A DNA stretch of 64,000 nucleotides from Pogostemon cablin (Eukaryota > Streptophyta > Magnoliopsida > Lamiales > Lamiaceae), in the NCBI GenBank assembly GCA_023678885.1, contig CM043013.1, forward strand, positions 16,400,791 to 16,464,790, written 5' to 3'. A program made the translations under genes and the position numbers. The notes below the pieces were generated by a model that saw nothing but the letters and a program-made list of their open reading frames with translations, made no database searches and was not told the DNA's origin. Of the stretch, positions 32,404-44,360 are shown in pieces. Numbering within the stretch: the stretch's first letter is position 1; the number at the start of each line of letters is the position of its first letter.

Positions 32404-32752
32404 TTATTTTTTAACAACGGAATTTACCAACGGAATTAAATCAGTTGATAATTACCAACGGAATAGCAACCAAAATGACATTTTTTCTTTAGCAATAGAA
32501 TGCCAACGGATTTATTCTCTATTTTACCAGCGGGATTGACCAACGAAATCATTATATAAATTACCAACGGAATTATTAGCAACGGATTACCAATGGAATA
32601 ATTTACCAACGAAATTAAATTTTCGTTGTTAAAAATTTATCAACCACCACTTTACCTACGAAAATTTTGTTAATATGTTGTAAACTAATTTAACAATGGA
32701 ATTGAGTCTTTTACCAATGGAATATTCCGTTGGTAAAAAATAGTATTTTGTT
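32404..32752. mobile_element. CACTA-like subterminal repeat cluster
   Basis: More than ten variants of ACCAACGGAAT in direct orientation, plus inverted ATTCCGTTGGTAAAA at the right edge (32727). Such subterminal repeats resemble those of plant CACTA (En/Spm) elements. No clean CACTA...TAGTG ends or 3-bp TSD are visible, so this is a fragment or decayed copy. Confidence 0.45.
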
Positions 32753-32776
32753 TATTATTATTTTTTTATTAAGTAT

Positions 32777-33240
32777 GGGTCACTTACTATTGAATACATA
32801 AAATAATACATAATTGCTATAAACTACATGACTCAAAGCACTAATACTCATAACTACACAATTATGATTGTGATTCCATAAATACCCCTATGTGTTTGCA
32901 CAATTTGTTTGCACAAATTTATTTTGCACAATTTGGTTTGCATAATTTTGTTTTGCACAATTTTATTTTTGGTCCGGCGATGGTCCGACGATGGTACGGT
33001 GGTCCGGCAGTGGTTCGGCGGTATTTTGCACAATTTTATTTTGCACAAATTTATTTTGCACAATTTTTTACACATTTATTTTTAGCATTTTTTACTCAAT
33101 CAATCAATTTAAATTGTGCAAAATTAATTTTTGTACGATGTATTTGCAAATTTCTTAACCTAATTCGTCTTTCACACAAATTCCGATTACACATTAAATT
33201 GTGCAAAATAGATTAAATTGTGTAAAATTGATTTTTGCAC
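32777..33240. repeat. second copy of the 31937 arm plus TTTGCACAA array
   Basis: 32777-32970 repeats 31937-32115 at exactly 840 bp offset, with few changes. It continues with GGTCCG/GGTTCGG units and then many TTTTGCACAA copies and the inverse TTGTGCAAAA to about 33240. Confidence 0.75.
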
Positions 33241-34662
33241 ATTTCGAACTAAATCGGTGGAAAACCAAATTTTATTTGTAAAGTAAATATCTTTCATACT
33301 GATATTTATTCCTTCTAGTAATTATCTTCATCAACACGATATATGTGGTTTAAGATTTTTTTTTACTTATTTTATTGATTATTTAAAAATATTATAATAT
33401 TTTTAAATAATAAATCAATTAAAATGTAAGTTATATGTGTAGTGAGAATGATATTTTTTTAAATTAAACAACTTATGGGATTATTAATAGATGTGATGTT
33501 TCCTATTTAGAATTATAAAAATAAGTGCAGGAGTGACGAAAATAGTAAATGGAAAGATAAGGGTTGTACGGACCGGGAGAGAGGGAGTATATGATAGTAC
33601 TCCAATTAATATTGAAAACAGGGAGTGCAAAGTGAAAGAATGAGAGCTGACCTTTAATTTTCAAGGAACCTGCTCACTTGAAATGTAATACTGCATTGTT
33701 TTATATTTAAAAATACAATGCATAGTCAGTCAACAGAGGTGATCACAAAATGCTGAACTACATATCAATCAAAACCAGAGTATAAGTATCAATTTCACAA
33801 TTGGAAAAGAACAAAAAAAATCTATGTTGCAAGCTTTCTTTATTTTCACCAACTCTAGATACTGACGATGTTACAGACCAACAGATGAGTAAGATTTTCA
33901 TACCAAAGATTACATTTGAATATGTTGCTCCAGGTTTCTTAGTACGATACGAGCAAAAATTTTCGCTTCAAGGGGTGCACCAGCTATTTATAATATACTA
34001 AGGCCGTACTCAAAAGGAAAACCTTCTTTTTAAGGGTAACCACAAAGGTAGTTTTTTAATACTCTAGTTAAGCTTTTAGTAAGCGATGATCTACCTGAAG
34101 AAGAGGGAATGCAACACAAGACTTTAGCGTGGGAGAAGGGTTTCGAAGCATAGCAACAAATCTTCTAATCTCAGCTCCATTGAATAACAAAAGAATGGCA
34201 ATCCAATGTGTAAGGTAATAGAGAATTTTTCGAAAATAATAACATGTGAAGAAAATTTGCAAATAGCAGCAGTTGGAAATCTGGATTCAACACCAAAATT
34301 GCCTAGAAAGAGCTCAGAATCACTAATTAGACATAATTCAAGATACAATAGTGTATGAAATGTACAAGACAACATCCGATATACTTTATACTTTATAAGC
34401 ATGAAAAAAGGAATTTCATAGCTAAAATTCTGCAACAGAATGCTGCTCACAATCATATATTCATATATCATATTTACATGTGCAAATATCATATGTTCCA
34501 TGATCGTGTAAGATTAAGAACAAATAAAGTTCTTTTAAACCATTAAAAGCTCTATGAGAAAATAAGAAAATTGGCAAGGTTAACCATTCTTTTATTCACG
34601 TAATTTACACAAGCAAAACATATATGTACACAATTAAGAAGGTTTTATTGAATGTCAACATT
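33241..34662. other. AT-rich intergenic DNA
   Basis: No gene recognised. GGGAGAGAGGGAGTA at 33576 looks like an isolated mariner-type MITE end. Confidence 0.45.
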
Positions 34663-35229
34663 TCAAACTTTCTCTTCAAGCACAGAGTGATCAAATACTA
34701 ACGGAATTTCACATTCCTCCTCCTCTATTATAGGAGGTAATTCAGCATCCTAGGTATTGTATGAATTGTTCTTGATATATAGCTTGTTTCTGCGATGGAT
34801 TTAAGCTTCCATCAATGTATGAATCAAATCACCAATTATCACTACACAAATCATCTTCTATTGAATTGAAGAGAAGGGAAAAAGAAACACTAATAAACAC
34901 ATTATTTAGAGATGATTTATTTGCAGAATTGTTTAGCAGTGTAGCTTGAGAATGAATCCGGAGAAGCCAAATCAATGGCGCAGGTTTGTTTATGGTGAAA
35001 TTGAGGAATCTGATGCTGTTGCAATGACGCTTGTACCTGTGGCTGAATTTGTTGTACCTTCCTGTGCTGGCCCAGCACGATCCGCTCTTTCATCATCGAA
35101 AACTCTCGATTGGGATACTCCTGACGGAACTCCAGAAACCACCATCCCAGCGGCCACTCCGCCCAACTCCTCCTACTTTGGCACCGGCACCGCTGAATTA
35201 GAGTTCCCACTAATTTCCGCCACAGTCAT
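34663..35229 (-). pseudogene. unidentified broken gene remnant
   Basis: Not recognised. On the minus strand, 34663-34749 reads as an acidic C-terminus (LPPIIEEEECEIPLVFDHS...) ending in TGA and followed by an AATAAAAC signal. A shift of one base joins it to an upstream frame (GSLNPSQKQAIYQEQFIQYL) that contains an in-frame TGA. A pyrimidine tract with ATAG (near 34858) could be an old intron end. Further upstream, from ATG 35227-35229, a frame rich in Ser/Gly/Thr runs with one TAG (MTVAEISGNSNSAVPVPK, stop). Together these suggest a decayed host gene or captured fragment. Confidence 0.4.
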
Positions 35230-35537
35230 TTGCTGAAACTAATCTTCAATTCCCAGACCTCCAATGATCTTCGAATTCTCCTCCACCACGTGCACCCTTA
35301 TTTGAGCGATGGGAAGTTAGGTAGAGAAGAAAGCGAATTTAAGAAAACTGCAATTAATTTGTGTAACTGAGGGTAATTCTTTTTCTCCTTTGTATTAGAG
35401 AGTAGATATGCTCTAAATTGTGTATGTAGTAGTAATAAACCCTCAGTTAAAATATGAAGAGTATTACTTTTTGACTAAGAAAATAATTTTTTTTTCAAAA
35501 ATCAAGAATACTATAAGTTTTTATATTAAAAATATAA
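35230..35537. other. AT-rich intergenic DNA
   Basis: Nothing recognised apart from a possible 5' UTR of the preceding remnant. Confidence 0.4.
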
Positions 35538-35545
35538 CATTCCAA

Positions 35546-36577
35546 GGGGCAGCTATTCGCACCCCCGATATTACTAAACACACCCCAAAAAAATATTAAA
35601 TTAAAATAATAATAAGTAACTTGACCTAAATACGTACCCTTAATTAAAAAATATTCCGAAAACAACTCAAACAAACCCCAAAAGTTAGCCTTAAATTTTG
35701 GGGATGTTCATTTCTGCAACTATGAAGAAACCCAAAGGCATTGAGATTCATGTGGATGGAGAAGAACATCGGAATTGGCATCAACCGAGTGATTCCAAGA
35801 GGCCGTGGAACTATTCCGGTGACCCCCTATTACTTCTGGCCCAAGAAAGACGTCTCAAGCTTATGATAAACAACAATCGCTGGATTTGTCAAATCAGAAC
35901 TCAACCAGGCCTCCCAATACATCGTTTATTTGTGGAATCAAAATTTGCTTCTTCTTACTCTATTTTACTTTCTCCTTTAATTGTGGCTTTGTTTCTTCAA
36001 ACTTGATTTGATTTCTGAGTTTTCAAGTTGGGAATCTTTTTTATTTCTTATAGATCGTTACGGACAACAAAATATGAAAACTACACATTTTGAAAAATAG
36101 CAATGTCATGTTTTGACAATAGAAGAAAAATTAAACGAAAAACAATAGACAAGCATAGTATGATAAATCAACACAAAAGCACTATTCCAACTACTCGACT
36201 GGAATTGCATTGAGCTTGTGATAATTCAATGGAAATTGAGAAGAGAGAAGTTGGATTTGAGAATTTTGGCAGACTTGCCAAAGGGGGAAGATGAAGAATA
36301 TTGAGGAGAGTGATATCACGTACAATGAATGATGCATGATGCATTACTTTTGTTCAAGATCAGATTTTTGTATACCATCAAAACTCAGAATATGTATCAT
36401 TGCAAAAGGCCAGATTTACAGTCGTGTTATTGATTTTTGGGGGTATGTTTAGTATTTTAGGGTATGTTAAGTAAAAATTATATCATAAGAGTATTCGGGC
36501 CATATCATTTAGGAATATTTAAAATTGAATTATTTATGGGGTATGTTTAGCAATATTGGGGTGTAAATAGCCATCCC
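35546..36577. mobile_element. TIR element with 8-bp TSD
   Basis: TSD CATTCCAA (35538-35545 and 36578-36585). TIRs of about 40 bp: GGGGCAGCTATTCGCACCCC at left, and the inverse of GGGGATGGCTATTTACACCCC at right. 1,032 bp. It contains a 102-codon plus-strand open frame (35698-36006) with no recognised domain. A related element with similar ends lies at about 46826-47815. The superfamily is uncertain: the 8-bp TSD suggests hAT, the TIR type could also be MULE-like. Confidence 0.7.
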
Positions 36578-36588
36578 CATTCCAAATT

Positions 36589-37524
36589 CAGGGGCGGCCC
36601 TGGGGTGGCGCCGGAGGTGCCGCCGCACATGGCCTCACTCCGGCGAGGGCCCCCTGATTTTTTTATTATATATTTAAATATAAGAATTTAATTATATATT
36701 TTAAACTTGAATTATAAATGTTTAGTTTGGAGTAGATAAGATGGTATCCCGTCTTTTCTTAATCTAGTGTACACACGGGATCGATCCTGGTGGTTGTTAC
36801 TTTTTTTATTTACCTTTTTAATTTTAATATAAATTATGAACCACTTCTTTTATTTACTTTTTTTTAATCTAAATACTGTTTACTAGCTAATCTGCCTATG
36901 GCCCTATTAAAGTATCTGTCAAATATATTTATTAATATTATATAGAAATAATTACTGATAGGTACACACTTTGTACCCCTAATTACTACTAGATACATTG
37001 ATTTAAAATAATTATTATTTAATACAAAATATTAAAGTAAAATACCAAATATACCCCTAAACCCATATACCTTTAAAACACTAACCCCAACCTCCACCCA
37101 CCACCGGACCACCGCTGCCGCTGCCGGACCGCCGCCGCCGCCGGCGAAGCTCCGGCGGCCGGTCGCCGGAAAAACTGTTCGTCCAAAAAAAAAAAAAGGA
37201 AAAAAAAAAAAAACTGGTCGCCGGAAAAACTGCCGCCGCCGGAAAAGCTGCCGGACCGCCGCCGCCGGAAAAACTGTCAGAAGATCAAAATTTCATAATT
37301 AGTTTCATATATAATTTTTGTAATAAATGTTGAATTTTTATTTTATTTAATGAGTTATGTTACATATAATGATGTGACGTCTTTTATTATTGTATGTTTA
37401 ACATATTTAATAGTATATTATATACCTATTACAATTTTATTATTACTTACTCTATATCTTATATAAAAATAAAATGCCTCAAATTTTTTTGGCGCCTGGC
37501 ACTCAATTCAATGGACCGGCCCTG
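36589..37524. mobile_element. hAT-like non-autonomous element
   Basis: TSD TCCAAATT (36581-36588 and 37525-37532, perfect 8 bp). Ends CAGGGGCGG...CCGGCCCTG, typical hAT termini. 936 bp, non-coding. Its middle (36952-37270) carries a copy of the 31937-family arm and a very GC-rich CCGCCG stretch, probably a nested MITE-like element. It begins 11 bases after the end of the preceding TIR element, and the two TSDs overlap by five bases. Confidence 0.82.
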
Positions 37525-37532
37525 TCCAAATT

Positions 37533-38944
37533 AAAAGTAAAAATTTTGTTCACGAGTATACTCAAGACATGGTTTCGGACAATTCAATGAGATAAAATTT
37601 GTGATTATTGACTTTGACTTAGTAATATATAAAATGCATATGATATTTTACTGTATAAATAAATGTGATGTGAGTACATTGTGCATTAATTTCAATTTGG
37701 AGTGTATACATATATACTGTTTTTTTTAGAGATATAAATTTCTATTAATTCAAAATTTCAAAGGTATTTGATTTCATCGAAGGCTGTCAAGTAAGAGAGT
37801 TACACGAACTAAGACTCTGACAAACAGCTCTTGCTCTGCAGCATAGCTTGAAATTAGCTAGAATCAGTGTTTACAAAAAAAATGTTGTAAAGATGATACG
37901 AAAAAAGGCGAAACACAATTAAAAGCAATAACTTCTAGAGAGTTGTTATTGTCGGGTTAAGTGAAACAAAATTGCTCAAATAAAAATATACTTAGAATAT
38001 ACGAAGAAGGCACATAGTATTAAAACTCAAAGTGAGGCGAAATTATCAGAAAATTAAAGATTTCAACAATTTTTGTTCTTATATGATTTGTGATTTTTAT
38101 TTAAAAAATTAAATTGAGGGGGACTGTTCTACCATCAACAAATACTAAAAAAAAAAACGATGAAAATTTAATTAAATTGGAAGGTTTGATTAAAGGGTAA
38201 TTTAGGTCATACAGGTGTATATATGATAAATAGGTTTAAATAGGGTAGGATTGTGTAGTTATTTTTATTTAAATTTTCATAATTTTATTTAATTTAGGAG
38301 TTAAACTAGCTAAGGTGCATTTGGGTCACCGGTACACCTAGTTAATATAAATCATAAAATCAAAATATCAGTGCACTACATAATAATCCTTAATTTAGTG
38401 GTGAAGATTAGTTTAAAACTTAATTTAATAATAAATATCGTCACGTGTATCGATATCATAGGTGTATTCTAGTTGAACTCTTAATTAAACTGAAAATTTT
38501 AATTGAGATATAATTTAATACGACAAAACATATTAAAATAATTAAACGCTACATGAAATATAATAGAATTAGGATCCATTGGCTAGAAGAGATTAGAAGT
38601 AATCCAAGAAAAGGTGCTTTTCTTGTGCATGAAAATTAAACTCAAGGAAAAACTTAGAGTCAACCATCATCCACATTTTCACTCCATTCCTTTCTTCACA
38701 AACCTCATCATCACCTACTCTAATTACCATGCTCCTTAATCTCGCAACACACATTTAGTTAGAATTTAATTATATTGGTTAATATAAAAGATAAAAAATA
38801 AAAAATTCTAGCTAGCTAGGGTGTAATTGGAATCTAATTCCTTGTTCAAACCCTTGCTTCAATTCTTTCCTTTTAAGAAGCACCTTTTCTACTCCTAGAA
38901 TATCACCAATAACTGATCATCTTTCTTGTTTATATTCCAAACTG
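37533..38944. other. AT-rich DNA upstream of the glucanase gene
   Basis: No gene recognised. The last few hundred bases probably include the glucanase promoter. Confidence 0.45.
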
Positions 38945-38952
38945 CATGCATG
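38945..38952 (+). promoter_or_regulatory. RY-type motif in the glucanase promoter
   Basis: CATGCATG 54 bp before the start codon, with a TATATT stretch just upstream (38930-38935). RY motifs bind B3-domain factors in plants; whether this one functions is unknown. Confidence 0.3.
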
Positions 38953-39005
38953 ATTACAACCTAATTAATACAAACACAATTACCAAATTGTGATTAATTT
39001 CTCAC

Positions 39006-41728
39006 ATGGCTCCACAATTCTTCATCACCATAACATTAATCTTGTTTTCCATGCTCGGTGAGCGTTTGCACGTGGACGGGCTCGGTTGCAACTGGGGGCT
39101 GCAGGCGACGCACCGCCTCCAGCCCGACATTGTGGTGAAGTTGATGAAAGACAACGGTTTCAAGAAAGTGAAGCTGTTCGAGGCTGATCCGGGGGCGTTG
39201 GAAGCCCTCGGAAGGTCGGGTATTGAAGTGATGGTTGGGATTCCGAACGACATGTTAGCTGGTATAGCTAGTAGTGTTCGAGTTGCTGAAGAATGGGTGT
39301 CTAGAAATGTTTCCTACTATTTGTCCAAAAAGGGAGTAGATATAAGGTAATAATTAATATTCATATATAATCACCTCTCAACTCTATCATGCATAACCTT
39401 AATTAAAATCAAGCTGATCGAACTTACTGTATTAATTTTAATTTGCATAATCTTTAAATCAGTCTTTCGTATTAGGTTTTAGTGTTACATATTTTTTTAA
39501 AGAATTTTATCTATTCAAGGCATGAAAAATAGTAAACTATCAATTTAGGGCTTGAATTCATTTGTCTTTCGAATAGGAGTCTGAAATTTATAAAAAAAAT
39601 ATCAAATCAGGGCCTGAATTGATAAAATATATAAGATAATATATGACAAATTCAGGCCCTAATTGACAGATTCATAACTTGAATTGGTAGTTTTATATTT
39701 TCAGGTCTCTGATCAATAGAAAAAATAATTTAGGCCCAAATTAATAGTTTACATATTTTTAAGTTATTCGATTAATGAGAATATTTATTTATTATGTTTT
39801 TTTTTAATTCTAAAACTATTGAATGAGTGGTATGTGAGGGAGAGATAGAAACTAATACGGCAGGATATGAAATAAATGTGATCAATACATGATAAAATTA
39901 GGTGTGGATATCTCGTGACATTTTGATGTGATATTTCTTATGCCACTTTATTGGATGAGTGATGGTGTGTTACATCTCTTGAGTCACTCCATTGGATGAG
40001 TGACATGTTGCTGCAGAGAGAAGAGACACTATACCCTAAGTCAACGTATAAACTCTAGTAACAAAAGAGATTGAATTTCTCCAATTTACGAGGAAATGCA
40101 CAGCAAAGTGTGGTGTTATAGATGATCAATTAATCAGTGTAATTGTTTCCAAACTTGCTCAAATTAAAGCAAGTTTAATTAGAATTAAATTGTCATCAGA
40201 ATTATACTAAAATTCATGTAATATTTCCAGGTACGTTGCAGTTGGAAACGAACCATTTCTGAAGACCTACAACAACAAATTCACTCAGACAACGTTTCCG
40301 GCGTTGCAGAACATCCAGGCGGCGCTCATTAAGGCCGGCTTAGGCCGCGACGTCAAGGCCACCGTGCCCCTCAACGCAGACGTCTACCAATCCGATTCCG
40401 GCCTCCCCTCCGGCGGAAATTTCCGCCCTGATATACACACTCTCATGGTGTCCATAGTAAAATTCCTCAACGACAACGGTGCCCCCTTAACCATCAACAT
40501 CTACCCTTTCCTCAGCCTCTACGCCGACCCCCACTTCCCCGTCGACTTCGCCTTCTTCGAAGGCACGTCTGCTCCAATCATCGATGGCTCCGTCACATAC
40601 AACAACGTTTTCGAAGCAAACTATGACACCCTCATCACCGCCCTGGAAAAGAACGGCTTCCTGTCTATTCCGGTCATTATCGGAGAAATCGGGTGGCCGA
40701 CGGATGGTAACACCAATGCTAACCCGAAGCTTGCCCGGAGATTCAACCAGGGCCTTGTAAACCGGATCAACCAGGGCCGTGGAACGCCGAAGCGCCCGAC
40801 AGGGTTGCCGGATATTTATTTGTTCTCTTTGATCGACGAGCATGCGAAGAGCATCGAGCCAGGTGCGGCATGAATCGTTTAATATTTAATCAAGTCATTC
40901 TAACACGTCTTTCATATGGCATATGGCAGACGGGGTAATTTTACGGGGTTAATTTTTGCATGTGAAATTTTCTTATTAAATGGTACCATTTTCTTTTTAA
41001 TTAAATGACAAGTATTGCATGTGCAATTTTCTAATTAAATGATGCCTAGGAGTGAGGTTCAAACCCTAGAACTTTGATAGGTTATAACTTTGATACCATG
41101 ATAGATGAATACTTATAAGTTTAACCTAATCTAAAAATTTAAAGAGAAAAATCGTTTAATACTTAATTAAATTACTTTAACACCAGGTAACTTCGAGCGC
41201 CATTGGGGGGTGTTCTACTTCGACGGTTCGATCAAGTACAGCCTGGATTTGGGTGGCGGGCGGAACCTGACAGCGGCGAAGGGAGTGCGGTACTTGGAGC
41301 GGCGATGGTGCATCATGGCGCCGGACGCCGACGTGATGGACCCCAGGTTGGCGGAGGCAATGAGCACGGCGTGTACGTATGCGGACTGCACGAGTCTCGG
41401 GTTCGGGTCGTCGTGTTCGGGTTTAGACGCGAGGAGCAATGCGTCTTATGCGTTCAACATGTATTATCAGACGGTGAACCAGCAAAACGGGGCGTGTGAG
41501 CGGTTTAATGGGCTGTCAGTTATAACGAAAATCGACCCGGGTGTTCAGCAGAGCTCTTGTAGGTACGAGATTATGATTGATACGGGTAGACATGACCGGG
41601 TCAGGAGTAATCCCGGGACGTCGGCAGCTCCGAAGATGGCAGCTCCTAGTTGTTTATGGGGAATATTCATCATCATTGTTTATGTTGGCTGTCTGAATTG
41701 CTGCTGTGGCTGGATTGCGAACAATTAA
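39006..41728 (+). CDS. glucan endo-1,3-beta-glucosidase (GH17 + X8/CBM43, GPI-anchored)
   Basis: Three exons: 39006-39346, 40231-40862 and 41187-41728, all with GT-AG junctions and matching phases; 504 residues. Residues 1-25 form a signal peptide. The GH17 domain (about 28-325) has the acid/base Glu in VGNEPF (E121) and the nucleophile in GEIGWPTDG (E266). The C-terminal X8 carbohydrate-binding domain (about 365-450) shows its six Cys (366, 387, 392, 401, 428, 449). A hydrophobic tail (about 480-492) suggests GPI anchoring at the plasma membrane. The enzyme would cleave beta-1,3-glucans such as callose in cell walls or at plasmodesmata. The layout resembles the Arabidopsis E13L5/6/8 group. 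No break is seen. Intron 1 contains MITE-like DNA. Confidence 0.93.
39347..40230 (+). other. intron 1 of the glucanase gene
   Basis: 884 bp, GTAATA...TTCCAG. Holds a foldback MITE (39525-39765) and a stretch near 39908-40010 resembling one end of the MITE at 46628. Confidence 0.88.
39525..39765. mobile_element. foldback MITE in glucanase intron 1
   Basis: About 65-bp imperfect inverted arms (AAAAATAGTAAACTATCAAT at left, its inverse ATTAATAGTTTACATATTTTT at right). A second inner inverted pair (GGGCCTGAATT...AATTCAGGCCC) surrounds the centre. No TSD is clear. Confidence 0.6.
40863..41186 (+). other. intron 2 of the glucanase gene
   Basis: 324 bp, donor CCAG|GTGCGG, acceptor CACCAG|GT. Splicing restores the frame across Pro-Gly. 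Confidence 0.88.
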
Positions 41729-41963
41729 TTGGATATTTTCGTTACTCCAATCAATATCTTGTACATTTCACTTTTCTTTTTCTAATTTCTTAATCAAATC
41801 TTTTTTCACCTTGAATCTATATCTATATTTGGGAGTACTGACTCAGTCTATCTTTTGCTTTTTGCCACGTGAATTAATGAGTATTATTATTTAATAAATT
41901 AATGAGTATTATTATTTAATATGTAATGTGTATTTGTATTAGTGGGAATGTGAGTTCCATATT
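41729..41963. other. glucanase 3' UTR and flank
   Basis: T-rich 3' UTR. A 25-bp direct repeat (AATTAATGAGTATTATTATTTAATA) occurs twice near 41873-41925. Confidence 0.55.
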
Positions 41964-42666
41964 TTAATTGTAGAGTGAGCCTCTTGTGTGTCCGGACATA
42001 CGGATCTAATTATGTGTGCCCAGATCGACCCATAAGAAAATGGGTCGTATATAAATTAAAAAGGAAATTTCAAAACACACTCTTCACCTAATAGTGTATG
42101 ATTTCAGCGCTGGGTATGGAAGACGGAGCGCAGAGGACGGGCGATCAACCTGGGCGATTCTTCATCCAAGTGCGTGAGATTCTACCTTCGATGCAATCAA
42201 TCTTTGTGATTCTTCATTCAAGTGTGTGAGATTCTACGAATTTGTAACTTCAACTTCGGCACCCAGGTATGGAATTGTGAAATCCCATCGTGATTTGCTA
42301 ATTATTCTGTATAATATATAAAATTCACAAATTAATATTTTCTTCAATTGTTCCGATGATATTCTTTTCGCTATTTGATCTAACATCCTCATATTCTTTG
42401 TTACTCATTTGAATTCTTTCTTAAACTTCCTTCCAGTGTTCAAGTTCTTCATGATGATTTCAAAGAGAACACAATCAGAAATTATTATTTAATTTTTATG
42501 TTAAATTTCGTGATAAAAGTGAATTATGTTTCTTCTATTGATTCTAATTTAGAATGCCATCAACAATGTGACTCTAGAAGTTTCACGTTTGCGATTGCCT
42601 AATAATTTTTTTTAGGCTTATGAAAAAATGTATAGAATCTGTTTACACTAATGGCCAGATTTGAAT

Positions 42667-43090
42667 ATTGTACCCATTAACTCATCAATGATGTACGCTT
42701 TACTCATATGTTATATACCCTTTTTCTGATAATAATGTACCCTTTACTCATCTATAAAAAATCTTTTGCAACTTCATACAATTTACACGACCAGTATACC
42801 CTTTAAATGACAAATGATGTACCCTATACATGTCGATAATGTACCCTTTACTCATCCGCAATATATCCTTTGCGCCATGCCGTAATATCTTTTATAATAA
42901 ACTTGAAACACTTTAAATTCCGTACTTATTACATGAAAACAATGTACTCTCTGCTTATCAAGAATGTACCCTTTACTCATCAATAATATACCCTTTGCAA
43001 ATCCATATAGTTCACATGACAACAATGTACCATTTGCATAACAACAATGTACCCTTCAACAGTACATGATATACCCTTTAGTTGGAATGA
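42667..43090. repeat. ATGTACCCTTT repeat block 1
   Basis: More than twelve variants of ATGTACCCTTTACTCATC or ATGTACCCTTTGCATGAC, irregularly spaced 20-40 bp apart. Confidence 0.85.
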
Positions 43091-43390
43091 CTGCACATGC
43101 ATTCAAAATTTTTATTTTTCATGAATTTGCAGTTAGTTGTATTTTTTGTTGTACCTATTATTGTGCTCTTATACTAATAAGGTAACTATTCATTTTTGGA
43201 TTTTATTCTACTTTTTTCATCTCAAGATGATGTTTTTGATTTATCATGCATATTTGAAAATAGCATTGACCCAAGTCATGAAGAAACTTTTGAAGGTATG
43301 AAATGAAGAAAGTATTACATTAATAAGAGGTGGATATAATGTAATTGATTTATCATTCGTGTCTATTGAAAATATTTTCACAAGCCACTT

Positions 43391-43534
43391 GTGTTGAATC
43401 CAATTAATTTAGTTACCAAAGGGAGGAAGAAGATGTTAAAGGGCCACTTCGAGAAAAGCAAAAGAAGCAAGCGGAAAACTTTAGAGTTAACAAAGGAGTT
43501 TGGATCTAAAACTCCAAATGCTTGTTTACTTTAG
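43391..43534 (+). pseudogene. FAR1-like C-terminal remnant
   Basis: A 47-codon frame ends in TAG. It reads LNPINLVTKGRKKMLKGHF followed by EKSKRSKRKTL, which resembles the Lys/Arg-rich tail of FAR1/FRS proteins ('DP...TKGRP...K'), a family derived from MULE transposases. Upstream sequence shows only broken frames. Confidence 0.4.
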
Positions 43535-43789
43535 TGATGTAATAGGTTAAATATTGTGATTGATTTTGATGAATTATAAATTTTCTTGGATTTTGAATGA
43601 GTAAACTATTATGTAATTATGAAATGCTTTTATTGAAACACATTGTTAAATTCATGTATTATATAACTTTTTATATCTTTTAGTATTAAGTGTCATACTT
43701 TTCATTACAAAATTACATACTCTTTGCACTATGTCATTATACCTTTAACAACATTTACTTAAAACACCATCAATAGCAGATGTTCTAAA

Positions 43790-44360
43790 ATCCATAACTT
43801 TTACACGATAAATAATGTACTATTTACTCATTAACAATACCATTTAATCATTAATAATATACCATTTTCAACTCATACAATTTACATGACCACTACACCT
43901 TTTGCATGCCAAATAATGTATCCACTGCAACTTAATACAATTTATATGACCAATATATCTTTAGTATGATAAAAAATATACCCTTTACTCATAAATAATT
44001 TACCATTTACTAATTAACAACATACCATTTGCAATTCAATAGATATATTAATTATACCCCTTTCAACCTCATACAATTACACGACCAGTATACCCTTTGC
44101 ATGACAAACAATGTACTCTTTACTCATTAATAATGTACCATTTACTCATTTACAATATATGCTCTTTGCGCCCCGCCATAATACCTTTTATGATAAAATT
44201 AAAATACTCTAAACTCCGTACCCTTTGCATGACAATAATGTACCCTTTACTCATCAGCAATATATCCTTTGCGAATCTATAAAGTTTACATGACAACAAT
44301 GTACCCTTTGCATGACAACAATGTATCATTTACATGATAATAATATACTCTTTGCAGTGA
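43790..44360. repeat. ATGTACCCTTT repeat block 2
   Basis: Same word family as block 1, more diverged, about 700 bp downstream. Both blocks are in the same orientation. Confidence 0.8.

Noticed and set aside
32404..32752. complete CACTA transposon
   Set aside because: Subterminal repeats are convincing, but no CACTA/TAGTG ends or 3-bp TSD could be placed.
34946..35236. plus-strand 96-codon open frame as a gene
   Set aside because: Antisense to a more protein-like minus-strand frame; no start context, no domain.
35698..36006. 102-codon frame inside the TIR element as transposase
   Set aside because: No transposase motif; too short. Kept only as an unassigned open frame in the element entry.
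37740..38000. possible LINE 3' end in antisense
   Set aside because: Only a loose resemblance to plant LINE tails; no RT domain or poly(A)-TSD structure.
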